The notes beneath the pieces are model-generated. The model worked only from the letters and a program-made list of their open reading frames with translations. It was not told the DNA's origin and did not search any database. The position numbers and the translations under genes are program-made. A stretch of 48,655 bases of DNA from an uncultured Bacteroidota bacterium (lineage in GTDB: Bacteria; Bacteroidota; Bacteroidia; Flavobacteriales; Flavobacteriaceae): positions 1 through 48,655 of the forward strand of contig CABXUS010000009.1 in NCBI GenBank assembly GCA_902515405.1. The letters run 5' to 3'. This document shows positions 17,798 to 25,026 of the stretch, piece by piece (position 1 is the stretch's first letter; every line of letters begins with the position of its first letter).

Positions 17798-18490
17798 ATG
17801 AAAAAATATATATACATTCTAACAATCTTTTTTTCTATTTCATTATCAGCACAAGAACTATTTTGGTATGATGTTCTTCTTGAAGTGGAAGGTGAAGATG
17901 TTACAGAATTTGAAAAAACAGTTGATACTTATTATTCCTCTGTTGATTTTCCTGAAGATGTTACCATGACATTTTCAAGCATTGGACTAAAAGGTCAGGG
18001 TTTTGAAGAAACTCATATTTTGAGTTTTGTAAGTCCGTCATCACAATCTCTAGCAAATCTTAGGGCATCTTTAAGTGATGAAAAATGGGAAAATTATTTA
18101 GATCTTGTAAGACCTTTAGTAGATAATGTGAGGGTTTCTGCCGGTAATGCTTCAAAGGTTTTTAATGCAGAAGAATTCTACCCTATAGGTCAGGTTTGGG
18201 GATTTAAAGTTAAGAGCAAGTACATTCCTCAGTTTACAGTAGCTTTTGAAAAGTTAATGCAAACATTTGATGCTCCTGGTTTTGTTGGACTTGCAAATGT
18301 AACACATGGTATTAGCAATGGAGAAAATTTGCTCATTTATGGAACATATCCGAATCTAAATTCTGCTTTTACATTTGGTCCAAACAATGAAGCAGAAGCT
18401 AGTGCCTTTGCAGAATTTTTTAATGTAACAGGTGAAATTTCTGAATTTACCCAAAGTTGGACTAGAGTAAAAATTCAAGATTACAATTAA
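17798..18490 (+). CDS. Exported protein of unknown function, duplicated domain
   Basis: A 230-residue protein with a signal peptide (cleavage near SLSAQ, residue 18). The mature protein appears to have two similar halves of about 100 residues, each beginning with a strand containing aromatics (FWYDVLLEVEG; VWGFKVKSKYI), an EFEK/AFEK helix and a closing strand. This suggests a duplicated ferredoxin-like (dimeric alpha-beta barrel) fold. This is structural inference only, and I recognise no named family. The absence of Cys or a clear catalytic set argues against a redox role. Confidence 0.7.
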   Translation: MKKYIYILTIFFSISLSAQELFWYDVLLEVEGEDVTEFEKTVDTYYSSVDFPEDVTMTFSSIGLKGQGFEETHILSFVSPSSQSLANLRASLSDEKWENYLDLVRPLVDNVRVSAGNASKVFNAEEFYPIGQVWGFKVKSKYIPQFTVAFEKLMQTFDAPGFVGLANVTHGISNGENLLIYGTYPNLNSAFTFGPNNEAEASAFAEFFNVTGEISEFTQSWTRVKIQDYN

Positions 18491-18514
18491 AGGGATATAA
18501 AAAAATAGTGAAGT

Positions 18515-19012
18515 CTAAATTCTAGTCATTTCTGCTGATGCAGTAGTTGTAACTCCATCAGGGCCACTAACAGTATAATTATAGATGATTTTGTTTTCAT
18601 CATCAGGAAATAAATCAATTTCCCAAGATGTAACATAAGTGTCTTTTTTCAAACTTAAGCCACTCATATCATCATCCGTTTTGAAAATCAATTTTCCATT
18701 TTCATTTGATTTAAGTTTTGATACAGGTTTGTTTTGTAATCCACAATAGTGAGTCAAAAGCAATTCATCATTTTGATAATTAAATATACTTAGCATTTCA
18801 ATTCCTCCGGTATTGCTTTCTTCTAAAATGGCACTGCCATTTGATGAAATACTAAATTCTAGAATTAAACTATCTGATGAGTCATCTGTTCTTTCCAATG
18901 TTCCGACCCATTTACCTTCAAGCTGTTTTAATGTCTCAAAATCATTAGGATCTATGTTAGCATTTAAGTTAAATGCAAAAATTAAACTTAATAGTATAAT
19001 AAAATTTTTCAT
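18515..19012 (-). CDS. Exported beta-rich (lipocalin-like) protein
   Basis: A 165-residue protein with a signal peptide (IFAFNLNA). LKQLEGKWVGTLERT at the mature N-terminus is typical of calycin or DUF1579-like barrels, followed by alternating strands such as LILEFSISSNGSAILEES and KLIFKTDDD, ending in TASAEMTRI. Such proteins bind small hydrophobic ligands, but nothing here identifies one. It converges on the previous gene with 24 bases between stops. The upstream neighbour menG is co-directional but 70 bases away. Confidence 0.7.
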   Translation of the reverse strand: MKNFIILLSLIFAFNLNANIDPNDFETLKQLEGKWVGTLERTDDSSDSLILEFSISSNGSAILEESNTGGIEMLSIFNYQNDELLLTHYCGLQNKPVSKLKSNENGKLIFKTDDDMSGLSLKKDTYVTSWEIDLFPDDENKIIYNYTVSGPDGVTTTASAEMTRI

Positions 19013-19082
19013 AATTATTTTTTAGAACAACAATGATATAAAAATAATTTAAGAATGTAATGTTAACTTTACTTATTTAATA

Positions 19083-19778
19083 TTATTTTTTTGAAATGTA
19101 AAGAGTTGATGCCCCAAAAAGTTTTACTTCTTCGGTGATATCTTTAAAATTTGCATCCCTAAGTATTTTTTTAAATTCTTCACCATATGGAAATGTTTTT
19201 GCTGAAGACTCTAAATATTGATAAGCATTTGAATTATTTGAAAACATCTTTCCAATTAATCTAATATAAAATTTAGTGTGGATATTATAAAAAAAACTCA
19301 TTAATGGGTTTGTAGGCAATGATGTTTCAAGTATTATTAATAAACCATCTTTTTTTAAAACTCTATAAATTTCATTTAGTGAGTTGTTGAGATTTGTAAA
19401 GTTTCTAACGCCATAGCCAATTGTTACTATATCAAATATTCCGTCTCTATACTTTAAATTTTCTGCATTCCCCTCCTCCAAAAAAATATTACTATTTGTA
19501 TTAAGCTTTTGAATTTTTCTTTCTCCAATTTTGAGCATTTTAGAGGATGGGTCTACAGCTATAATTTTGCAATTTTCTATTGATGAAAGTTCGATAGCAA
19601 TATCAGCTGTTCCTGTAGCTAGATCTAAAATTTTTTTTGGTTTAATTTTTTTTGAAATTTCAACAATTTCCTTTTTCCATTTTTTATGAGATCCAAAAGT
19701 TATTAAATTGTTGATAAAATCGTATTCTTTTGAAATAGAATCAAACATTTCTTTATTTAGATTATTTCCTTTGTTCAT
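19083..19778 (-). CDS. menG: Demethylmenaquinone methyltransferase
   Basis: A 231-residue class I SAM methyltransferase of the UbiE/MenG family, which methylates demethylmenaquinone in the last step of menaquinone synthesis. FDSISKEYDFINNLITFGSHKKWKK is the family N-terminus, LDLATGTADIAIEL the SAM-binding motif I, and IVTIGYGVRNF the conserved later block. The tail KLFGASTLYISKK is complete. It lies 8 bases downstream of another methyltransferase gene and is probably co-transcribed with it. Confidence 0.94.
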   Translation of the reverse strand: MNKGNNLNKEMFDSISKEYDFINNLITFGSHKKWKKEIVEISKKIKPKKILDLATGTADIAIELSSIENCKIIAVDPSSKMLKIGERKIQKLNTNSNIFLEEGNAENLKYRDGIFDIVTIGYGVRNFTNLNNSLNEIYRVLKKDGLLIILETSLPTNPLMSFFYNIHTKFYIRLIGKMFSNNSNAYQYLESSAKTFPYGEEFKKILRDANFKDITEEVKLFGASTLYISKK

Positions 19779-19786
19779 TATAATAA

Positions 19787-20401
19787 TTAATACTTTTTAA
19801 AAAGTGAAAATAGAAAGTTTTGTGTTGTATTGAAAGGGGTAATATGATCAATGTGAAACATATATTTAAGGTCAAAATTTTTAATGAATGTTTCTTGAAT
19901 TAATTTTTTAGAATATCTACTAACATTCAGTCCACTACATTTTAAAGGTCCATTTTCAGAAAAAGTTCCAAGTATTAAGTATCCATCATTTGAAATATTT
20001 CTTGAGACTAAATCAACATATTTTTCGATTAAATTTTGCTCTGTTAAGAAATGGAATACCGCTCGATCATGCCATATATCAAACTTTTCTTCAGTCTTAA
20101 AATTTAAAATATCTTCCGCAATCCATTTAACTTTATTTGATTTGTCCCCTAAAAATTCTTTTGACTTTTTTAATGCTGTTTCTGAAATATCAAGGTAAGT
20201 TAAATTATTATACCCAATATCAATTAGACTTTTTAATAATTTACTTCTACCACTTCCAACATCAATAATTTTTGGGTTATTAATTCCAGTACTTTTAATC
20301 AATTTTATTGATGAGCTAGGAATTTGCTGAGACCAACTAACCTCATCTTCATTTTTATTCTTATATATATTTTCCCAATGGTTTTTTAAATTATTGTTCA
20401 T
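19787..20401 (-). CDS. Class I SAM-dependent methyltransferase
   Basis: A 204-residue methyltransferase. HWENIYKNKNEDEVSWSQQ opens the protein, as in many thiopurine/tellurite-resistance-like methyltransferases. KIIDVGSGRSKLLKSL is the SAM-binding motif I and LTYLDISE motif II, while FDIWHDRAVFHFL is the post-II block that typifies this subgroup. The substrate is unknown. It precedes menG by 8 bases in the same direction. The start codon faces the promoter-like box of the broken small ORF. Confidence 0.86.
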   Translation of the reverse strand: MNNNLKNHWENIYKNKNEDEVSWSQQIPSSSIKLIKSTGINNPKIIDVGSGRSKLLKSLIDIGYNNLTYLDISETALKKSKEFLGDKSNKVKWIAEDILNFKTEEKFDIWHDRAVFHFLTEQNLIEKYVDLVSRNISNDGYLILGTFSENGPLKCSGLNVSRYSKKLIQETFIKNFDLKYMFHIDHITPFNTTQNFLFSLFKKY

Positions 20402-20409
20402 AATTTTGT
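20402..20409 (+). promoter_or_regulatory. -7 box TAATTTTG upstream of broken small ORF
   Basis: An exact TAnnTTTG match ending 22 bases before ATG 20432. It suggests the small membrane ORF is or was transcribed on its own. No -33 TTG at the usual spacing. Confidence 0.4.
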
Positions 20410-20424
20410 AGTGTAATTTAAGTA

Positions 20425-20440
20425 AAACTCATGAGTTTTT
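20425..20440. repeat. 16-bp perfect palindrome over a start codon
   Basis: AAAACTCATGAGTTTT reads identically on both strands and contains the ATG at 20432. With the following T residues it can also be drawn as a weak hairpin plus T-tract, so an operator or an attenuator-like role is possible. Confidence 0.4.
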
Positions 20441-20607
20441 TTGATAAATATTTTTTTGGATATCTCCCTAAAAAAACAAAAGATATAGTTAGATTGATAT
20501 GTCTACTAGTTTTATTATTTCTAATTTTTGAAATAGCAATTACATTCATTTTTGTAATTTTTGTAATTGGAATTTTATCAAGGGTTTTAATGTATTTTTT
20601 TAAATAA
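20432..20607 (+). pseudogene. Small membrane protein, frameshifted (or homopolymer sequence error)
   Basis: ATG at 20432 opens MSFFDKYF and then hits a stop at 20486-20488. The neighbouring frame from about 20449 to TAA 20605-20607 continues as FFGYLPKKTKDIVRL, followed by about 28 strongly hydrophobic residues and RVLMYFFK. One added T in the T run at 20452-20457 (or 20437-20443) joins the two into a 58-residue single- or double-pass membrane protein. The break may be a real mutation or an assembly error. The stop overlaps the end of the convergent nuclease gene by 8 bases. Confidence 0.55.
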
Positions 20608-21382
20608 CTTTTTCTCTAGCCTTTCTAATTAAAAATTCTGTTTCCTTTGCTAAATCAGGTACTTGAAGATGAAAGTATGTGTGGTATCTAGGATGTAGAA
20701 CCAATAAATTCATTGAACTAACTTTTTTTCCATAGTTGTCTTCTAAAATATATTTATATAAGTTTTGCTGCAGACAATATTTATTATAACTATTATTAGA
20801 AATATTACTTAATTCATCAAAGCCATAGTCAAAATCACTTTTAATTACAGTCCCAATATCATTAACTAGCTTAGTGCTTCTTTTCCAATCAAAAATAAAT
20901 AAATCACCGTTCTTTTTTTTATAAACCATATCAATAGTTCCAGCTATTGAATTTTTAGAATCAAACACTCTCCATTCTGTTCTGTAGGGTTGTATTTTTG
21001 GATACTTTTTTAAAAATTCTTGAAAAAATTTGAATTCAGGTATTAAGTCACTTAGCTCTCCTCTATTATAATATTCTTCAATGGCTTCATGCAATTGTGT
21101 GCCCTTTTTGGCAGCTTCGTCTCTTTTTAATTCCCATTCATCAATAATTTTCTTCTGAGTTTCATTTAATTTTTCAATGCTATAACTTTTACCTAGGAAG
21201 TCTAATCTTTCTTTTGCTTTTACTCTAGACCAATATTCGGAATCAAATTTTGGGAAAAAATCATCTATTATTTGACTGACAGAAAATTGTATGCTTTTTC
21301 CGTCAATTTTATAAGAATGATCTTTTTCATTAAAATGAATTTTTTCATCATTGGGGTGTAAATTAATTTTTAAATTATTCAA
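20600..21382 (-). CDS. PD-(D/E)XK nuclease family protein (RecB/Cas4-like)
   Basis: A 260-residue protein with the PD-(D/E)XK core of RecB-type exonucleases. GTQLHEAIEE (His98) is the helix before the core. TEWRVFD has Glu136, IAGTIDMVY has Asp151, and FIFDWKRS supplies Asp165 and Lys167. The helix QQNLYKYIL is the QxxxY motif of the RecB/Cas4 group. It lacks the four Cys of Cas4 iron-sulfur proteins, and no CRISPR, recombinase or phage genes are nearby. It may act in DNA repair or end processing; this is inference. Confidence 0.85.
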   Translation of the reverse strand: MNNLKINLHPNDEKIHFNEKDHSYKIDGKSIQFSVSQIIDDFFPKFDSEYWSRVKAKERLDFLGKSYSIEKLNETQKKIIDEWELKRDEAAKKGTQLHEAIEEYYNRGELSDLIPEFKFFQEFLKKYPKIQPYRTEWRVFDSKNSIAGTIDMVYKKKNGDLFIFDWKRSTKLVNDIGTVIKSDFDYGFDELSNISNNSYNKYCLQQNLYKYILEDNYGKKVSSMNLLVLHPRYHTYFHLQVPDLAKETEFLIRKAREKVI

Positions 21383-21442
21383 AATCTAATTTATTAGTTG
21401 TATAAAATATACCTAAATTTATATTAATATAAGTTCTTCATT

Positions 21443-21667
21443 TTGAAAAAATTTTTATTTATCATTTCTTTATTTTTTATCTCATGTGCAGACAATAATT
21501 GTGGTGATATAGTAGATAAATATGTTACTGATGGAAAATATTTTTTTACTCTTGTCTCATCTTCAGGGTCACCTTCAAATGAAAATAGTGAAGGTGGAGG
21601 GCAAGCAGAAGTTACAAGGGATGTTTACGAATCTTTTGGGGTTGGTGATGAATATTGCATTAAATAA
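21443..21667 (+). CDS. Very small lipoprotein, TTG start
   Basis: A 74-residue protein beginning at TTG 21443. No ATG is available before the signal peptide, and the frame immediately encodes a textbook lipoprotein signal, KKFLFIISLFFISCADN, with lipobox FISC. The mature part of about 59 residues has a Cys pair (CADNNC and EYCIK) and a Gly/Ser-rich middle (SSSGSPSNENSEGGGQ). No family is recognised. The outer-membrane barrel gene starts 6 bases after the stop, so the two may be functionally linked. Confidence 0.7.
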   Translation: MKKFLFIISLFFISCADNNCGDIVDKYVTDGKYFFTLVSSSGSPSNENSEGGGQAEVTRDVYESFGVGDEYCIK

Positions 21668-21673
21668 TAAACT

Positions 21674-22324
21674 ATGAAATATACTTATTTACTAACTCTA
21701 TTCATTTCAATATCAATAAATTCCCAAGAAGTTCAAAAAGTTGAAGTTTTAAAAAATGATAATCAAATAAATGAACTTTTTGATGAACTTGGTACTAATG
21801 AATTAAAATTAGATTTAATTGACATGATAGCTTTGCCAGCATTTGATATAACCTATGAAAGAATTAAAGATTCTTACTCTTCTTTTGGAGCTAGCCTATT
21901 CCTAAATTTAAGTGATAATGATTCAGGAAATACAAATTGGACTGATAAAGTTTCTATAACTCCATTTTATCGTTTCTACTTTTTTAACAAAAGAGATTAT
22001 GGTGGTGCTGGATTTTTTGCTGAAATATTTACAAAGTTCTCTTTTGGCAAACATGATGTTGAATATTACAACTATAATCCAGACCAAATTAACCCTGGTA
22101 TTGATTATTGGGAAGTAGTTGAAGAGAATTTCTTTGACATCGCACCTGGAGCAGGAATAGGTCAAAAATGGCTAAATAAAAAAGGATGGACATTTGAAAT
22201 TAATTTAGGGGTTGGTAGATTTATATTAAATAAGGATGAAACATCAACAATTGGACAGGAAATTACTTCACTGAGACCCCAAGCAGCTTTAAAAGGTGGT
22301 TTTTCAATTGGAAAAAGACTTTAA
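21674..22324 (+). CDS. Predicted outer-membrane beta-barrel protein (DUF3575-like)
   Basis: A 216-residue exported protein (signal peptide ending at SINSQ). The mature sequence alternates polar and hydrophobic residues in strands such as SFGASLFLNLS, ITPFYRFYFFN, GAGFFAEIFTKFSF, TFEINLGVGRFIL and AALKGGFSIGKRL, the last ending in a basic residue. This fits an eight-strand barrel of the DUF3575 kind. The function is unknown. It is paired with the small lipoprotein upstream, and its stop abuts the stop of the convergent septoil-knot gene. Confidence 0.75.
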   Translation: MKYTYLLTLFISISINSQEVQKVEVLKNDNQINELFDELGTNELKLDLIDMIALPAFDITYERIKDSYSSFGASLFLNLSDNDSGNTNWTDKVSITPFYRFYFFNKRDYGGAGFFAEIFTKFSFGKHDVEYYNYNPDQINPGIDYWEVVEENFFDIAPGAGIGQKWLNKKGWTFEINLGVGRFILNKDETSTIGQEITSLRPQAALKGGFSIGKRL

Positions 22325-22657
22325 TTAATATAATAAAAACTTTTTACTCTTATTTTTCCATCCAGCTTGAGATTTATATTTTACAAAATAGATTTTTAAA
22401 TCACTCTGAGAAGAATAATCCACAAAATAAATTTTCTTGACAGCTTGTGAAGAGTAATCAACAAAATACCATAAGCCTTCGTTGCCAAGTGCCTGAGATT
22501 TATAATCAACTTTAAAAACATTTAAATCTGCCTGAGATTCATAATTTACAACATATACTTTTATGTCAGATTGAGAGCTGTAATCTGTGGAATATATTTT
22601 TTGAGAATGAGAAAAGTTAAAAAATAATAGAAATAAAAATAAAATGATTTTGTTCAT
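22325..22657 (-). CDS. Exported septoil-knot repeat protein (DUF6150-like)
   Basis: A 110-residue protein with a signal peptide (FSHSQ) and about seven short beta repeats of roughly 10-13 residues, each containing Y-x-SQ followed by a charged pair and a hydrophobic strand: YSSQSDIKVYVV, YESQADLNVFKV, YKSQALGNEGLWYFV, YSSQAVKKIYFV, YSSQSDLKIYFV, YKSQAGWK. This is the pattern of the Bacteroidota 7(1) septoil-knot family, a compact seven-blade fold. I recall no established function. It has a candidate promoter (22677-22684) and is convergent with the barrel gene without intervening bases. Confidence 0.8.
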   Translation of the reverse strand: MNKIILFLFLLFFNFSHSQKIYSTDYSSQSDIKVYVVNYESQADLNVFKVDYKSQALGNEGLWYFVDYSSQAVKKIYFVDYSSQSDLKIYFVKYKSQAGWKNKSKKFLLY

Positions 22658-22676
22658 ATCTTTTATTTTATGAATT

Positions 22677-22684
22677 CAAACTTA
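22677..22684 (-). promoter_or_regulatory. -7 box TAAGTTTG for septoil-knot gene
   Basis: An exact TAnnTTTG match on the minus strand, 19 bases before the ATG at 22657. Confidence 0.45.
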
Positions 22685-22738
22685 GTGCCATGATAAATTT
22701 TATTAAATTAGAAATACGTTAATTTAAAAATTTAATAT

Positions 22739-23161
22739 ATGAAAAGAAAAGTAGTTGCAATTTGGAAAGGTGATGGAGCTGATGGTAATGGAGTTTTAAC
22801 AGCACAGAGTGGTGCTTTCAATAATATGCCTTACTCTTTTAAGACAAGGTTTGAAAATGATAATGGAGAGTTGGGAACAAATCCAGAGGAGTTAATTGCA
22901 GGAGCGCTAGCAGGTTGTTTTAATATGAAATTAAGCTTTGTTTTAAATGAGTCTAACTTTAGTCCTGATGAACTAAATACTGAAGCAATTTTAACTTTTG
23001 AGGATGGGAAAATAATTTCAGTAGACTTAAATTTAAAAGCAAAAGTATCTGAAATTAATAAAGAAAAGTTCGATGAATTAGCAGAGGATGCAAAGGCCAA
23101 CTGTCCAATTTCTGGTTCTCTAAACTGTGAGGTTAATTTAAAATCAATTATTGTTGACTAA
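22739..23161 (+). CDS. osmC: OsmC-family thiol peroxidase
   Basis: A 140-residue OsmC/Ohr-family protein that reduces organic hydroperoxides through two reactive cysteines in a dimer. The peroxidatic Cys is in AGALAGCFNMKLS (Cys60) and the resolving Cys in ANCPISGSL (Cys122). TNPEELIAGALAGCF is the OsmC signature. Size and fold order are normal. It is a single gene with 81 bases upstream, where no clear promoter box is seen. Confidence 0.93.
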   Translation: MKRKVVAIWKGDGADGNGVLTAQSGAFNNMPYSFKTRFENDNGELGTNPEELIAGALAGCFNMKLSFVLNESNFSPDELNTEAILTFEDGKIISVDLNLKAKVSEINKEKFDELAEDAKANCPISGSLNCEVNLKSIIVD

Positions 23162-23177
23162 AATTTAGTTTTATTGC

Positions 23178-23533
23178 TTAATTAATAAATCTAACTATAT
23201 TTTTTGGCCACGGATCTTTGAATTTTTTTCCATTTTTCCATTGTTTTATTTCTTTTTCAATGAGAAAACATAATTCAAGTTTTTCAGAAAATTGATTTAC
23301 TTTTTTACTACTAAGAATATTGGAATTTATAGATTTTAAAAAATTTTCATCATTTTCTACAATTGCGCTATTAGCAATTAATTCCCCATCAACATCTAGC
23401 TCACTCATGTCGTTTACAATAGCACAAACAGAGATATTTTTTGTTTTAGATTGAGACAGAAGGTTTCTAAAATAGTTGTTTTACCAGAGCCTAGAAAACC
23501 ATTTAAAATTATAACAGGGATTCTTTTCGACAT
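23178..23533 (-). pseudogene. Remnant of CobW/COG0523-type GTPase (frameshift plus internal deletion)
   Basis: ATG at 23533 opens MSKRIPVIILNGFLGSGKTTI, a perfect COG0523 P-loop start, then shifts frame in the T4 run (AAAA at 23468-23471 on the plus strand) and stops at 23414-23416. The -1 frame continues FRNLLSQ, SVCAIVNDMSELDVDGELI, and then jumps within about 45 residues to LELCFLIEKEIKQWKNGKKFKDPWP, which resembles the extreme C-terminus of zinc-metallochaperone GTPases. Intact family members have 300-400 residues, with a CxCC motif after the region kept here. One base restored would still give only 118 residues, so most of the gene is gone. Confidence 0.78.
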
Positions 23534-23593
23534 TTTCCTAATGATTTAACATTTTATACTTTAATATTATTCATTATAAGGTTAGAAATAAAA

Positions 23594-24514
23594 TTACAAA
23601 TCTAAATTCATTCCTTCTTCTGCAACGTTGTATCCCTTACTAATAACAAATTGATATTCATCACTTTTTTTATTGAGTAAAGGGTTTGTATGATTTAAAT
23701 GAATAAAAAATATTTTATTTTTTTCTTTATTTTCAAGTGAATTAAATAGCTCCAAACTTTCAACAACAAAAGGATGAGGAATTTCTGAGAGATCTCTGTA
23801 ATTAACTTCTTTAGCATCATAGAAAGTTGCATCAATTAATGCATAATCAACTTTTTTAATTTCATCAATGATTGATTTTTCCCACAAATACCATTTGTCA
23901 ATATCTGGAATAAAAAGAACAGTTTTATTTGGTCCATAAATTTTATATCCAACCGTTTCAGAGAATTCTGCTCTATGTGGAACTTCAACTGGTTGAATAA
24001 TAACATTTGGATCAATTGAGAGCATTGCATTATTATTTATTTCTTTAATTGAAATATTTTCCAACGATACTAATTGACTCCAGGGACCATTGTCCTCAAG
24101 AAATTTTTTCATTCTTGGCATTGCATAAACGTTAATCAGCTTGGAGTTTAAAGCTTCTCGTCCAAAATACATCAGACCTGTGTAGTGTCCAATATGAGCG
24201 TGAGTCAAAAAAATACCCTTAAGATCTTTTTTAATTCTATTACCCATAAAATTAAGTTGTTTATTAATATCAGGTGATGCATCAAAAAGAAATGATTCGT
24301 TATTTTCATTGTTGATCAACATGATTGATGTTACATATCTATTTTGTTGAATATTTTCACAACATGTTTTATTATTTCCTAAATGAGGAAAACCACCATC
24401 TTGAACAACTCCTAAAATTTTTAAATAATAATCTGATTTAATTTGATTGAATGCAAAAAGTGGAAATAGAATAATGAATAATATTAAATAAGCTCTAAAG
24501 TTCAAATCAATCAA
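23594..24514 (-). CDS. Exported metallo-beta-lactamase-fold hydrolase, PqqB-like
   Basis: A 306-residue MBL-fold protein with a signal peptide (LFPLFAFNQ). GVVQDGGFPHLGNNKTCC and LFDASPDI are shared with PqqB-type proteins. The metal motif is THAHIGHYTGLM (His105, His107, His110), with Gly in place of the Asp of HxHxDH. Later ligands fall in VEVPHRAEF, LFIPDID and IFFIHLNHTNP. No other pqq gene is present, so a role in PQQ synthesis is unlikely. The start appears to be TTG at 24514, with another TTG three codons later, and it overlaps the thioesterase stop by 8 bases. Confidence 0.85.
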   Translation of the reverse strand: MIDLNFRAYLILFIILFPLFAFNQIKSDYYLKILGVVQDGGFPHLGNNKTCCENIQQNRYVTSIMLINNENNESFLFDASPDINKQLNFMGNRIKKDLKGIFLTHAHIGHYTGLMYFGREALNSKLINVYAMPRMKKFLEDNGPWSQLVSLENISIKEINNNAMLSIDPNVIIQPVEVPHRAEFSETVGYKIYGPNKTVLFIPDIDKWYLWEKSIIDEIKKVDYALIDATFYDAKEVNYRDLSEIPHPFVVESLELFNSLENKEKNKIFFIHLNHTNPLLNKKSDEYQFVISKGYNVAEEGMNLDL

Positions 24515-25016
24515 AAATTGCCTTAAGTTCTGTTGCTTTGTTGGGATCCATCTTTCCTGCTAATACTAAACTTAATTGTCTTCTTCTTAGAGCAGCAGCA
24601 TAACGTTTTTTTTCCAATTCACTTTGGGGAATAATCAATGGAACTTTTACTGGCCTTCCCCTTTGATTAACTGCTACAAATGTATAAATAGCTTCATTTA
24701 CTTTTACTTTTTTTTTGTCTGTCTTATTTTGTTTCCAAACATCAATAAAAACTTCCATCGATGAATTAAAAGCTCTAGAAACTTTTGCTTCCAAAGTGAG
24801 TATACTTCCATTGGGTACTGGCTCACCAAATGCAACATTATTTATTGAGGCAGTTACAACAATTTGCTCAGAGTGTTTTATAGCAGCTATACTAGCAACC
24901 TTGTCCATTCTAGCTAATAATTCACCCCCAAATAAATTATTCAAACTATTGGTGTCAGCAGGTAAAACAAAATCGGTTTGGATGGTTTTTGATTCTTCTG
25001 GAAATTTTGATTTCAT
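24507..25016 (-). CDS. Acyl-CoA thioesterase (hotdog fold)
   Basis: A 169-residue hotdog thioesterase of the YciA/BACH type, hydrolysing acyl-CoA to free acid and CoA. NSLNNLFGGELLARMDKVASIAA carries the conserved Asn, Gly and Asp of the active site on the long helix; VAFGEPVPNGSILTLEAKV and AIYTFVAVNQRGRPVKVP are the typical strands. Cytoplasmic. It is part of a minus-strand series trpS, HU-SPOR, thioesterase, MBL hydrolase with gaps of 37, 10 and -8 bases. Confidence 0.92.
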   Translation of the reverse strand: MKSKFPEESKTIQTDFVLPADTNSLNNLFGGELLARMDKVASIAAIKHSEQIVVTASINNVAFGEPVPNGSILTLEAKVSRAFNSSMEVFIDVWKQNKTDKKKVKVNEAIYTFVAVNQRGRPVKVPLIIPQSELEKKRYAAALRRRQLSLVLAGKMDPNKATELKAIFD

Positions 25017-25026
25017 TAGAAAATTT

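Noticed and set aside
20600-21382. Possible Cas4 and hence a nearby CRISPR system.
   Set aside because: There are no Cys cluster, no cas1/cas2 and no repeat-spacer array in the window.
23594-24514. Assignment as PqqB in PQQ biosynthesis.
   Set aside because: It is exported, carries HAHIGH instead of the PqqB motif, and no other pqq gene is present.
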